DNA of 58,589 nucleotides from Azonexus sp. (GCA_031274715.1 JAISPT010000005.1:1-58589), one strand, 5' to 3'; counted from the first letter of the stretch, positions 43,156 through 50,802 are shown. A program made the numbers and translations. The notes: generated from the sequence alone by a model not told the origin.

Positions 43156-43794
43156 GTGGCCCTACGTCTGACGGAAATTTTCTTCTCCTTGCAAGGAGAA
43201 GCTTCGCGCGTTGGTCTGCCGACCGTGTTCGTGCGCCTGACCGGCTGCCCGCTGCGCTGCGTCTGGTGTGACACGACCTACAGCTTTACCGGTGGCGAGC
43301 CATCCGACATCGCTGCCGTGCTAGCCGAGGTTGGCCGCTATCCGGCGCGCCAAGTCTGCGTCACCGGCGGCGAGCCGCTGGCGCAGAAGGATTGCCTGCC
43401 CTTGCTGACGGCGCTGTGCGATGCTGGCTACGACGTGTCGCTGGAGACTTCCGGCGCGCTCGACATTGCCGCCGTCGATCCGCGCGTATCGCGGATCATG
43501 GATTTGAAGGCGCCAGATTCCGGCGAATGCACGCGCAATCACTGGGAAAATCTCACGTTCCTCAATGCCCGTGACGAGATCAAGATCGTCATCGCTTCGC
43601 GCGCCGACTACGAGTGGGCGCGCACTGTGATCGCCGAGCGGCGCCTCGACGCGCTATGCCCGGTGCTGCTGTCGCCGGCTCAGGGCTTGATTGAAGCAGT
43701 GGCATTGGCCGAGTGGATTCTCGCCGACGGGCTCAATGTTCGCTTCCAGTTGCAGTTACACAAAGTGCTTTGGGGTAACATCAAGGGGAAATAG
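43156..43794 (+). CDS. queE: 7-carboxy-7-deazaguanine synthase QueE
   Basis: A 212-residue radical SAM enzyme of queuosine/7-deazaguanine synthesis. The cluster motif GCPLRCVWCDTTYSF is a canonical C-x3-C-x2-C, followed by VTGGEPLAQKD and LETSGALD. It starts with GTG four bases after the cpoB stop, suggesting co-transcription with the tol-pal operon. queC, acting next in the same pathway, lies 480 bases downstream beyond a PilZ gene. Confidence 0.94.
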   Translation: MALRLTEIFFSLQGEASRVGLPTVFVRLTGCPLRCVWCDTTYSFTGGEPSDIAAVLAEVGRYPARQVCVTGGEPLAQKDCLPLLTALCDAGYDVSLETSGALDIAAVDPRVSRIMDLKAPDSGECTRNHWENLTFLNARDEIKIVIASRADYEWARTVIAERRLDALCPVLLSPAQGLIEAVALAEWILADGLNVRFQLQLHKVLWGNIKGK

Positions 43795-43807
43795 GAGGGA
43801 GATCGCC

Positions 43808-44170
43808 ATGGCCCGCAATCGCCGCCAGTTCACACGTATTCCGTTCCAGGCGGAAGCCAGCCTTTTGCTGGCCAGCAGCGAATACAAGGTCGGGGTCGTC
43901 GACCTGTCGCTGAAAGGCGCCCTGATTCAGCCGCAGGATCCGCTCTACGTCACCGTTGGCAACAACGGCGTGCTGAAGATACGGCTCGACAAGGCATCCG
44001 CCAGCATCCGCATGGAGGTCACCGTCGTCCATCACCAGGGCCCGTGCTACGGCCTTGCCTGCCGCGAAATCGACATCGACAGCGTCACCCACCTGCGTCA
44101 GCTGGTGGCCCTCAATCTCGGCGACGAGGCTTTGCTGGAGCGCGAAATCGGCCTGCTGGTCGGGGCTTGA
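43808..44170 (+). CDS. PilZ domain protein, c-di-GMP receptor
   Basis: A 120-residue single-domain PilZ protein. It has the two c-di-GMP motifs: RxxxR in RNRRQFTRIPF and the second motif DLSLKGA (D/N-x-S-x-x-G). It therefore probably binds c-di-GMP. GGAGGGAG precedes the ATG. It sits between queE and queC with no obvious pathway link, and may read c-di-GMP levels set in part by the HD-GYP proteins at 11-14 kb. Confidence 0.9.
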   Translation: MARNRRQFTRIPFQAEASLLLASSEYKVGVVDLSLKGALIQPQDPLYVTVGNNGVLKIRLDKASASIRMEVTVVHHQGPCYGLACREIDIDSVTHLRQLVALNLGDEALLEREIGLLVGA

Positions 44171-44173
44171 TTC

Positions 44174-44200
44174 CCTGGTTTCGAGTTTCGTGAAACCAGG
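44174..44200 (+). terminator. Stem-loop after the PilZ gene
   Basis: A 9-bp perfect stem CCTGGTTTC/GAAACCAGG with a 9-base loop starts four bases past the PilZ stop codon. It lacks a U-tract, so termination would be weak or Rho-assisted. Confidence 0.4.
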
Positions 44201-44273
44201 CTTGGGTTGAACCTCAGCTGCTACGGGTCAAACCCGGCTCGGAACGGGGCAAGTTCGAGTATATTCGCGCCCC

Positions 44274-44951
44274 ATGATACAGCCAGCCGTCGTACTCCTG
44301 TCCGGTGGACTCGATTCCGCCACCTGTCTCGCCATCGCCCGTAGCCAGGGCTTCACCTGCTATTGCTTGTCTTTCGACTACGGCCAGCGACACAGCGCCG
44401 AATTGCAGGCTGCCGCGCGCGTTGTCGAGGCGCTCGGTGCTGCCGAGCATCGCGTGATTCCTTTCGGGCTGGCCCAGTTCGGTGGCTCGGCCCTGACCGA
44501 TACCTCGATCGCCGTACCCACCGGCGGTATCCAGCCGGGCATTCCGGTCACTTACGTGCCGGCACGCAACACCATCATGTTGTCGCTGGCCATGGCCTGG
44601 GCCGAAGTGCTTGGTAGTCGTGACATCTTTGTCGGCGTCAATGCCGTCGATTACTCGGGTTACCCCGATTGCCGCCCGGAATACATCGCCGCCTTCGAAA
44701 CGATGGCCAATCTGGCTACCAAGGCCGGTGTCGAGGGCAGCAAATTGTCCATCCACGCGCCGTTGATCGATCTCTCCAAAGCCGACATCATCCGCACTGG
44801 CAACGCGCTCGGCGTCGATTACGGGCTGACCGTCTCCTGCTACCAAGCCGACGAGCAGGGCCGCGCTTGCGGCGTCTGCGACTCCTGCCGCCTGCGCGCC
44901 GCCGGTTTCACTGCCGCCGGCCTCGCCGATCCAACGCGCTACCGCGACTGA
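44274..44951 (+). CDS. queC: 7-cyano-7-deazaguanine synthase QueC
   Basis: A 225-residue ATP-dependent enzyme making preQ0 from 7-carboxy-7-deazaguanine. PP-loop LLSGGLDSATCLAIA near residue 7 and the C-terminal zinc cysteines (GLTVSCYQADEQGRACGVCDSCRLR). TATATT lies eight bases before the ATG, with no good ribosome-binding site, again suggesting a short or absent leader. No preQ1 riboswitch is visible. Confidence 0.95.
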   Translation: MIQPAVVLLSGGLDSATCLAIARSQGFTCYCLSFDYGQRHSAELQAAARVVEALGAAEHRVIPFGLAQFGGSALTDTSIAVPTGGIQPGIPVTYVPARNTIMLSLAMAWAEVLGSRDIFVGVNAVDYSGYPDCRPEYIAAFETMANLATKAGVEGSKLSIHAPLIDLSKADIIRTGNALGVDYGLTVSCYQADEQGRACGVCDSCRLRAAGFTAAGLADPTRYRD

Positions 44952-44986
44952 GTACCGCCGCCGCCTGCCAAGTTGGCCTCAGCCGC

Positions 44987-45205
44987 TCAGCCGTTTTCCT
45001 TGAGGTTGGCGATGACCAGCGGAAAGGCTCCGGAGCCGAGCAGCGCCACGGCCGAGACGATGAAGGCCAGGCCGGCCATCGGATCGGCGAGGACCGGGTG
45101 GATGGCTGCCCCGAAGCCGGCGATGCTGATCAGGCCGGGCAGCGCGCAGAGAATGCCGAGCGTGGAGAGGACGAGGAAGGACAGGGGATAGCGGCGCGTC
45201 GTCAT
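44987..45205 (-). CDS. Small two-helix membrane protein, unknown
   Basis: A 72-residue protein with two hydrophobic segments (about residues 9-33 and 47-65) separated by a short loop. No family was recognised. It lies downstream of the Tim44-domain gene on the same strand, 37 bases on. An alternative ATG at 45223 adds six residues; neither has a clear ribosome-binding site. Confidence 0.55.
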   Translation of the reverse strand: MTTRRYPLSFLVLSTLGILCALPGLISIAGFGAAIHPVLADPMAGLAFIVSAVALLGSGAFPLVIANLKENG

Positions 45206-45242
45206 GGCAATGCGAGTGGGCATTCGTTCGGGAGCTGGTAGC

Positions 45243-46109
45243 TTATTGCACCTGTTGGATGCCGGCGATGACCCAGCCGTGGCTGCCGTTGGTTGGCTTG
45301 GTCATGTGCCAGATTTCCGAGAACTGCTCGACCGGGCCGTTCTTCTCCTCGCGGATCTGGCCGCTGAAATGCACACTGACGATGTAGCGGCTGGCTTCCT
45401 CGGCGACGTCGATGACCTGCGCGTCGAGATGGACGACGTCAGTTTCCTGGTTAGCGCCCTGACGCTCGGCGATGGCCAGTTTGATCTCGGCGAACATTTC
45501 CGGCGAGGTGAATTCGCGGATGTCGTCGAGGTTGCCGGCATCGTTGGCGGCCTGCAGGCGGATAAAGTTGACCTTGGCGCTACGCGCGAAGCCCTCGGCG
45601 TCGAAATCAGCCGGAATACTGCCACGGGCGTTGTCAGCCGCCCCAGTAGCAAAGGCCGGGCCGCTGGCTGGTGTGAATTCCGGGCGGATGCCGTTGCCCG
45701 TCTGGCCGCCCGGGTTGGCGCCGGCGTATTGCAGTCCGTGGCCTTGGGCGGTCGTGTTTTTGCGCAGGAAGAAACGGATGGCGGCAATGGCAACCACGGC
45801 CAGCAGGGCGATCATCAGGAAATTGGCGAATCCCTCGCCGAAGCCGAGGTGGGAGGCCAGCGCGGCCAGGCCGAGACCGGCGGCGAGGCCGGCGATCGGG
45901 CCCATCCATGAACGTTTCGGCTGGGTCTGCGGCGCGGCGGCGGCCTGCTGCTGACGCGGGGCTTGGCTGACATTGTTCTGGGCCGGCGGCGTGGCTTGGC
46001 GCTTCATGCCGAGCGAACTGCCGCCGCCAAGGCGCCTGGCCTCGGCGTCGCTGATGTTCACGGTGAAGCCGATGACTACCGCGGCGGCCAGGGCAAGGAA
46101 TTTGTTCAT
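45243..46109 (-). CDS. Tim44-domain membrane protein
   Basis: A 288-residue protein: signal peptide or signal anchor (MNKFLALAAAVVIGFTVNISDAEARRLGGGSSLG), a Gln/Ala-rich linker, one or two TM segments (about residues 68-110), and a C-terminal Tim44-like domain (about residues 160-285, with FVSEI-type pattern in FIRLQAANDAGNLDDIREFTSPEMFAEI and WHMTKPTNGSHGWVIAGIQQV). The Tim44-like domain occurs in mitochondrial import and in many bacterial membrane proteins of uncertain role. The start RRLGGGxSxG is typical for this bacterial group. Confidence 0.85.
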   Translation of the reverse strand: MNKFLALAAAVVIGFTVNISDAEARRLGGGSSLGMKRQATPPAQNNVSQAPRQQQAAAAPQTQPKRSWMGPIAGLAAGLGLAALASHLGFGEGFANFLMIALLAVVAIAAIRFFLRKNTTAQGHGLQYAGANPGGQTGNGIRPEFTPASGPAFATGAADNARGSIPADFDAEGFARSAKVNFIRLQAANDAGNLDDIREFTSPEMFAEIKLAIAERQGANQETDVVHLDAQVIDVAEEASRYIVSVHFSGQIREEKNGPVEQFSEIWHMTKPTNGSHGWVIAGIQQVQ

Positions 46110-46243
46110 GGATGTTCCCTTCGGACAAAGTTGTGCGCGCATTGTACGTAACCGGGCTTTTCTGAAAAAACACCGTATCGCTACAAAAGACTTCGATAAA
46201 ACCGGAAAGTTATCAGGCCGGCCAGTTCGCGCGAAATCGCGGT

Positions 46244-47014
46244 TTACTCTGGAATGAAGCAGCGCCGTCCGCCGTCTTCAAGCTGGTGTAGGCCGTAACC
46301 GTAAAGTCGGGATAGCGTCGTTGCTGTCAGGATGGTATCGACGTCGCCGCTCTCGGTACGGCCGTCGCCGTAGATCAGCAGCGCCCGGTCGCAGAAGCGG
46401 TGGGCCAGCGCTGGATCGTGCAAGACCATGACGACGCCAGCTCCCTGTTCGCGGGCAGTGGCGGCAAACAGTTCGAGTACTGCCATCTGGTGGTTGAGGT
46501 CGAGGTGCGACAAGGGTTCGTCGAGCAGATAGAGCGGCGGCGCCTGGGTCAGCAGCGTGGCGATGCCCAGGCGCTGACGCTCGCCGCCCGAGAGCGTGTG
46601 AATCTGCCGGTTTTCCATGCCCTGCAGGCCGACCGCAGCCAGCGCTGCCCGCGCCAGATCAGCGTCATTTGGCGATTCCCAGGCCCAGCGGCCGAGATGC
46701 GGATGGCGGCCGGTCAGGGCTGTCTCCAGCGCCGTCGAGCCGAATGGGTCGTTTTGAAACTGGCCGAGCCAGGCCCGGCGCAACGCCGCTTCACGGGCTG
46801 GCTGGGCGGCGCAGTCGGTGCCACCGAGCAGCACGGTACCGGCGGCCGGTGGCCGCAGACCAGCCAGCGTCGACAGCAGCGTCGATTTGCCGGCGCCATT
46901 GCGGCCAAGGATGGCCAGCCGCTCGCCGGGCAGCAGGATCAGGTCGAGGCGGTCGATGACGCGGCGGCCGCCGATGTCTACTGCCAGAGCGCGGGTTTCC
47001 AGCAGCGCGCTCAT
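46244..47014 (-). CDS. ABC transporter ATPase, BtuD/FecE-type (cobalamin/siderophore import)
   Basis: A 256-residue ATPase with Walker A GRNGAGKST, signature LSGGERQRLGIA, and Walker B LYLLDEPLSHLDLNHQ. It overlaps the permease stop by four bases (start ATGA), so the two form a pair. The start at 47014 is chosen because it opens the ABC domain; a longer frame runs back through the permease gene. BtuD-type ATPases energise periplasmic-protein-dependent uptake of vitamin B12, haem or Fe-siderophores. Confidence 0.9.
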   Translation of the reverse strand: MSALLETRALAVDIGGRRVIDRLDLILLPGERLAILGRNGAGKSTLLSTLAGLRPPAAGTVLLGGTDCAAQPAREAALRRAWLGQFQNDPFGSTALETALTGRHPHLGRWAWESPNDADLARAALAAVGLQGMENRQIHTLSGGERQRLGIATLLTQAPPLYLLDEPLSHLDLNHQMAVLELFAATAREQGAGVVMVLHDPALAHRFCDRALLIYGDGRTESGDVDTILTATTLSRLYGYGLHQLEDGGRRCFIPE

Positions 47015-47988
47015 CGCGGTTGCCTCGACAATAGGAACAGGAACACCGGCACGCCGATCAGCGCCGTCAGCACGCCGACCGGTAACTGCTGCGGGGCGAT
47101 CACGGTACGCGCCGCAGTATCGGCCAGCACCAGCAGCGAGCCGCCGGCCAGCACCGAGGCCGGCAGCAGGAGGCGTTGGTCGTTGCCGGTGGCGAACCGG
47201 ACCAGGTGCGGCACGATCAAACCGACGAAGCCGATCGAGCCGGCTGTCGTCACCGAGGCGGCGGTGGCCAGCGAGGCCAGCAAGTAGACCACGTAGCGCA
47301 GCCGGTTCACGGCGACGCCGAGGGCGCGTGCCTGCATCAGGCCGCGGGCCAGCAGGTTCAGCTCGCGGGCAAAAGGCATGGCGGCCGCCAGTGCCACCAG
47401 CAACGCCAGCAGCGGCGGCCATGGGCTGCTGGTCTGCGCCAGATCGCCCATCAGCCAGAACAGCATGCCGCGCAGCTTGTGGTCATCGGCGACCGCCAGC
47501 ATCAGCGCGACCAAAGCGCCGCAGCCGGCAGCGACGATGACGCCGGTCAGCAGTAGGCGCGTCTGCGTCCAACTGCCGTCGCCGTGCGCTAGACCGAACA
47601 CCAGTAGCATGGCGCCGAGCGCGCCGGCGAAGGCCAGTCCATCGATGCCCAACGTCGGCAAACCGATCAGGATGGCGAACATGGCGCCGACCCCGGCGCC
47701 GCCGGAAATGCCCAGCACGTACGGTTCGGCCAGTGGGTTGCGCAACAGCACCTGCATCAGTGCCCCGGCCAGCGCCAGCAGGCCACCGCAGGCGAAACCG
47801 GCCAGGGCCCGTGGCAGACGCAGTTGCAGCACGACATCGGCGCCGCCGCCGGTACCACCGAACAGTACCGCCAGCGCTTCGGCCGGAGCCACCCGGTAGC
47901 TGCCTACCGTCAACGCCAGGGCGAAACTGAGCAGCGCCAGCAGGGTCAGGCTGGCGAGAATCAGGGCGGCGCGACGACGGCTGGGCAT
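47011..47988 (-). CDS. BtuC/FecCD-type ABC transporter permease
   Basis: A 325-residue, about ten-helix permease with family motifs RLPRALAGFACGGLLALAGALMQVLLRNPLAEPYVLGISGGAGVGAMF and AGSIGFVGLIVPHLVRFATGNDQRLLLPASVLAGGSLLVLAD. Substrate is B12, haem or siderophore; the upstream sequence resembles an eroded cobalamin riboswitch, favouring B12. No periplasmic binding protein gene lies nearby in this window. Confidence 0.9.
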   Translation of the reverse strand: MPSRRRAALILASLTLLALLSFALALTVGSYRVAPAEALAVLFGGTGGGADVVLQLRLPRALAGFACGGLLALAGALMQVLLRNPLAEPYVLGISGGAGVGAMFAILIGLPTLGIDGLAFAGALGAMLLVFGLAHGDGSWTQTRLLLTGVIVAAGCGALVALMLAVADDHKLRGMLFWLMGDLAQTSSPWPPLLALLVALAAAMPFARELNLLARGLMQARALGVAVNRLRYVVYLLASLATAASVTTAGSIGFVGLIVPHLVRFATGNDQRLLLPASVLAGGSLLVLADTAARTVIAPQQLPVGVLTALIGVPVFLFLLSRQPR

Positions 47989-48090
47989 GGGGGAGCTTTC
48001 CGCTTCAAGGGTGCGGCGCGGGCGCGAGGAGGTTGTTCAGAGCTTCCTTTACTGCGCCTGGCCAAGCCGTGCGCAGCACCTGAAACGGCG
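47989..48090 (-). promoter_or_regulatory. Possible eroded cobalamin riboswitch upstream of the BtuC-type permease
   Basis: On the minus strand, TTTCAGGTGC (48085-48076) is the typical 5' start of proteobacterial cobalamin riboswitches. Next come a hairpin TGCGC/GCGCA, a GTAAAGGAAGC resembling the GTGAAACGGGAA block, and CGCGCCCGCGCCG where the consensus has CTGCCCCCGCAACGG. The GCCACUG part and B12 box cannot be found; the ATG follows within about 45 bases. TATAAAAT upstream could be a promoter. It may be a decayed or truncated riboswitch; chance similarity is not excluded. Confidence 0.35.
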
Positions 48091-48176
48091 CGCATTTTAT
48101 ATCGGCCGGCTGGGGAGCGCATCCGAAACGTCGCGTTGATTTGCGATAAAGCACTTTCAGAATAGGGGCTTAGTCC

Positions 48177-48206
48177 TTGACCAGGCGATGTTTGTCCCTC
48201 TATAGT
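48177..48206 (+). promoter_or_regulatory. Sigma-70-type promoter of zapB-zapA
   Basis: TTGACC and TATAGT are separated by 18 bases. The -10 ends seven bases before the zapB ATG, so transcription should start at or within a base or two of the start codon, producing a leaderless message. Confidence 0.6.
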
Positions 48207-48213
48207 TCGCGCC

Positions 48214-48411
48214 ATGAATAGCGAACTCGCCGCGCTCGAAACTAAAATCGAACAGGTCGTTGCTCTGGTCCACCAGTTGCGTGCCGAGAACGATGTCCTG
48301 AAGAACCAGATGGCGGCGGCCGAGGCCGAGCGCCTGCATCTGCGGCAGACAATGACTGCCGCGCGCGAACGGCTCGAAGTCCTGATCGACAAGGTGCCTG
48401 AGGATGCCTGA
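48214..48411 (+). CDS. zapB: ZapB-like cell division coiled-coil protein
   Basis: A 65-residue coiled-coil protein (MNSELAALETKIEQVVALVHQLRAENDVLKNQMAAAEAERLHLRQTM), of the TIGR02449/ZapB-like type that usually precedes zapA. It probably stabilises the Z-ring through ZapA. There is no ribosome-binding site; a promoter lies immediately upstream. The stop overlaps the zapA start. Confidence 0.85.
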   Translation: MNSELAALETKIEQVVALVHQLRAENDVLKNQMAAAEAERLHLRQTMTAARERLEVLIDKVPEDA

Positions 48412-48739
48412 GATGAATCTCGAGCCGAATTTTCTCGACGTCAAGATCATGGGCCGCGAGTACCGCGTCGCTTGCACGCCGGAAGAGCGCCCGGCGCTGC
48501 TGTCGGCGGTCGATATGGTCGACGGCAAGATGCGTGAGGTTGCCCAGCGTACCAAGAGCACCATCGCCGAGCGGGTGGCGGTGATGGCGGCGCTGCACAT
48601 CGCCCACGAGCACCTTTCCGGGGCAGCTGCCGGTACGGTTGGCGAGGTGGTTGATACTTCTGACGCAAAGCGTAGAATCGATGCCATGGGAGCGCGGATT
48701 GACTCCGTGCTGGCGCCCCAGCAGCGACTTGACATCTGA
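48404..48739 (+). CDS. zapA: Cell division protein ZapA
   Basis: A 111-residue protein (LDVKIMGREYRVACTPEERPALLSAVDMVDGKMREV), the FtsZ-crosslinking ZapA family: a beta-alpha globular head and long C-terminal helix. The start could be 48404 (overlapping zapB) or 48413; the second has GAGG nine bases upstream. It is followed directly by the 6S RNA gene, the usual order in proteobacteria. Confidence 0.93.
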   Translation: MPEMNLEPNFLDVKIMGREYRVACTPEERPALLSAVDMVDGKMREVAQRTKSTIAERVAVMAALHIAHEHLSGAAAGTVGEVVDTSDAKRRIDAMGARIDSVLAPQQRLDI

Positions 48740-48769
48740 GCCACTGCTTCCGGCGCAAGCCCGCCGAGC

Positions 48770-48944
48770 GTCCCCTGCGGTGTTTGTCAAGGCCATACAT
48801 TCCTTGAACCAATGCCTAGGCATCGGTTGTGGACCACGAAACCGCTGTTGTGCGCTCGCTTCGTCGTGAGTGCCTGAGGCGGAAGGAAAGCAGCCACTCT
48901 GAACTCCGGTTCAGGATGCCGGCCTGACGGCACTCGCGGGGGCC
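48770..48944 (+). ncRNA. ssrS: 6S RNA (ssrS)
   Basis: Position just after zapA and structure identify 6S RNA, which sequesters sigma-70 RNA polymerase in stationary phase. The closing stem pairs CCCCTGCGGTG (48772-48782) with CACTCGCGGGGG (48931-48942). Typical landmarks are GTGCGCTCGC in the middle and GAACTCCGGTTCAGG on the 3' arm, which match the conserved apical and internal helices. Ends are estimated from the stem. Confidence 0.85.
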
Positions 48945-48953
48945 TTTCTTCAG

Positions 48954-48990
48954 ACAGGTGGCAGAGTTTCTGCCGCCTGTTTTTATTTGT
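48954..48990 (+). terminator. Rho-independent terminator after 6S RNA
   Basis: The 12-bp stem ACAGGTGGCAGA/TCTGCCGCCTGT (one G-U pair) with a 3-base loop is followed immediately by TTTTATTTGT. It ends the zapB-zapA-6S transcription unit. Confidence 0.9.
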
Positions 48991-49003
48991 GGAGCCGCGC
49001 GGC

Positions 49004-49090
49004 ATGCCTTACTGGTTGATGAAATCGGAGCCTGGCGAGGTCTCGGTCGACGATCTGATGGTGCCGGACCATCTGCTGGGCGTGTCATGA
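49004..49090 (+). pseudogene. Remnant of an EVE-domain gene (28 codons)
   Basis: The frame reads MPYWLMKSEPGEVSVDDL, the diagnostic N-terminus of EVE-domain proteins (modified-base-binding PUA-like fold, normally about 150 residues). It then continues MVPDHLLGVS and stops at a TGA overlapping the ATG of the TauE/SafE gene. Nearly the whole domain, including the pocket, is gone. The order 6S RNA - EVE - TauE/SafE suggests an internal deletion in an ancestral EVE gene at this locus. Confidence 0.7.
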
Positions 49091-49893
49091 CCGCTTGGTT
49101 GCTCGCCTATCTCGCGCTTGGCGCTTTCGTCGGCTTTTTCGCCGGCCTGCTCGGCATCGGTGGTGGCTCGGTAATGGTGCCGCTGTTGGTGATGCTATTT
49201 GCCGCGCAGGGCATGGCGGCGGGCGAAGTGATGCATCTGGCGTTGGGTACGTCGATGGCCGCCATTTTTTTCACTTCGATTTCCAGCGTGCGCGCCCACC
49301 AGGCCCACGGCGCGGTGATTTGGCCGATCGTGGCGCGTATCACGCCGGGCATCATCCTCGGTACCGTGCTTGGTACCTATATCGCTAGCCGGGTGCCGAC
49401 CAAGGCGCTGGCGACGATTTTCACGGTTTTCATCTGCTACGTGTCGGTACAGATGGTGCTCAACGCCAAACCCAGGCCGCAGCGCGACATGCCGGGGCTG
49501 TTCGGCACGTCTGCCATCGGCGTGGGGATCGGGGCGCTGTCCTGCCTGGTGGCGATCGGCGGCGGCGCTTTGTCGGTGCCGTTCATGACCTGGTGCAACG
49601 TCAAGATTCAGCACGCCATCGGCACCTCGGCGGCGATCGGTTTCCCGATCGCGCTTGGCGGTGCTCTCGGTTACATCTGGAACGGCTGGGGCGTGTCCGG
49701 GCTGCCGGCTGGCAGCCTCGGTTTTGTCTACACGCCGGCGGTGCTGGCGATGGTCGTCAGCAGCGTGTTGACCGCCCCGATCGGCGCCCGCCAAACCCAC
49801 CGCCTGCCGGTGGCCTCGCTCAAAAGGGTGTTTGCCGCGATCCTGCTGGCGCTGGCGGTAAAGATGCTGTGGGGCCTGTTCAGCGCCCCTTGA
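49087..49893 (+). CDS. TauE/SafE family sulfite/anion exporter-like permease
   Basis: A 268-residue membrane protein, about eight helices, with the duplicated family motif LGIGGGSVMVPLLVMLF (first half) and AIGGGALSVPFMTWCNV (second half). Family members move sulfite, sulfoacetate or other anions; the substrate is not determinable here. The ATG at 49087 is chosen because earlier in-frame starts lie in 6S terminator or EVE remnant sequence. Its 3' end overlaps the convergent crotonase gene by 14 bases. Confidence 0.9.
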   Translation: MTAWLLAYLALGAFVGFFAGLLGIGGGSVMVPLLVMLFAAQGMAAGEVMHLALGTSMAAIFFTSISSVRAHQAHGAVIWPIVARITPGIILGTVLGTYIASRVPTKALATIFTVFICYVSVQMVLNAKPRPQRDMPGLFGTSAIGVGIGALSCLVAIGGGALSVPFMTWCNVKIQHAIGTSAAIGFPIALGGALGYIWNGWGVSGLPAGSLGFVYTPAVLAMVVSSVLTAPIGARQTHRLPVASLKRVFAAILLALAVKMLWGLFSAP

Positions 49894-50656
49894 ACACCGG
49901 CTTGCGCTTGGCCAGGAAGGCCGCTAGTCCCTCCTTGTAATCCTCGGTGTCGAGGAAGGCGAAGGAGGCGGCTTTTTCCTCGTCATTGAGTGGCTTGCCA
50001 TTCTGCAGGCGGCGAATCCATTGCTTGTGCCAGGCCGCCACCAGCGGTGCGCCGGCCGCGATGCGGCGGGCCGTGGCATAGGCTTCGTCTTCGATCTGGG
50101 CGTCTGGTATGACACGGGTGACCAGGCCTTTCTCATAGGCTTCGGCGGCGGTCAGGATGCGCCCTTCGAGCAGGATTTCCTTCATCACCGCCGCTCCGGC
50201 CAGCTTGAGCAGGCCCTCCATTTCGCCGGGATACATCGAGAAGCCAAGCTTGTTGATCGGCGCACCAAAACGGGCGCTTTCGCCGCTGATACGCAGATCG
50301 CAGACGCCGGCGATTTCCAGGCCGCCGCCGATGCAGGTGCCGCGGATCATGGCCACGGTGGGATGCGGACAGTCGGCGATGGCGTTGAGCGCTGCCGCTA
50401 CTTGGGCGTGGTAGTGCAGCGCTTGGTCGAGTGTGGCGCGGCCGTCGACGAATTCCTCGAGATCGCCGCCAGCGGCGAAGGCTTCGTCGCCGGCCCCGCG
50501 GATGACGATGCAACGAATCTCGCCATCGCGGCCGATGGTCGCCATGTGTACCGCCAGTTGCTGCCACATGGCGAGGTCGATGGCATTCAGCTTGGCCGCG
50601 TTATCGAGGACCAGTGTGGCGATGCCGTCCGTGGTCGAGAGGCTGATGTGGCTCAT
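49880..50656 (-). CDS. Enoyl-CoA hydratase/isomerase (crotonase) family protein
   Basis: A 258-residue crotonase-fold protein with the oxyanion loop AAGGDLEEF and the signature GTCIGGGLEIAGVCDLRISGESARFGAPINKLGF. The first catalytic Glu (in GGGLE) is present. The second, usually in a (Q/A)PE context, is missing (reads APINK), so classical hydratase activity is doubtful and an isomerase, decarboxylase or related reaction is more likely. The ATG at 50656 follows AGGAAAG. It is divergent from the DUF485-actP pair. Confidence 0.87.
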   Translation of the reverse strand: MSHISLSTTDGIATLVLDNAAKLNAIDLAMWQQLAVHMATIGRDGEIRCIVIRGAGDEAFAAGGDLEEFVDGRATLDQALHYHAQVAAALNAIADCPHPTVAMIRGTCIGGGLEIAGVCDLRISGESARFGAPINKLGFSMYPGEMEGLLKLAGAAVMKEILLEGRILTAAEAYEKGLVTRVIPDAQIEDEAYATARRIAAGAPLVAAWHKQWIRRLQNGKPLNDEEKAASFAFLDTEDYKEGLAAFLAKRKPVFKGR

Positions 50657-50736
50657 GTTCGGTACTTTCCTGAGAAAATTGGGTGACCAGTGTGCGTAAT
50701 CGAAGTGCACTTATCGTAATTTCGAGCACATTTGTG

Positions 50737-50748
50737 TCTTATATAAGA
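50737..50748. promoter_or_regulatory. Perfect palindrome, candidate operator, between crotonase and DUF485-actP genes
   Basis: TCTTATATAAGA is a 12-bp perfect palindrome in an otherwise AT-rich 146-base divergent gap. It lies 55 bases before the DUF485 start. The adjacent TAGAAT could serve as a -10 box. It is a plausible binding site for a dimeric regulator (for example the GntR/FCD protein at 52933), but no regulator can be assigned. Confidence 0.45.
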
Positions 50749-50802
50749 TAGAATGCTGGCGCCGATTTTCGGTAATTATTAATTAAATGGGGAGAGCAAG
50801 CC

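Noticed and set aside
44171..44273. Possible preQ1 riboswitch upstream of queC
   Set aside because: The region has one 9-bp hairpin and GC-rich inverted repeats, but none of the conserved preQ1 loops or A-rich tail.
48729..48757. Separate promoter for 6S RNA starting at TTGACA within the zapA stop region
   Set aside because: TTGACA is present at 48729 but no acceptable -10 sequence follows at 16-18 bases.
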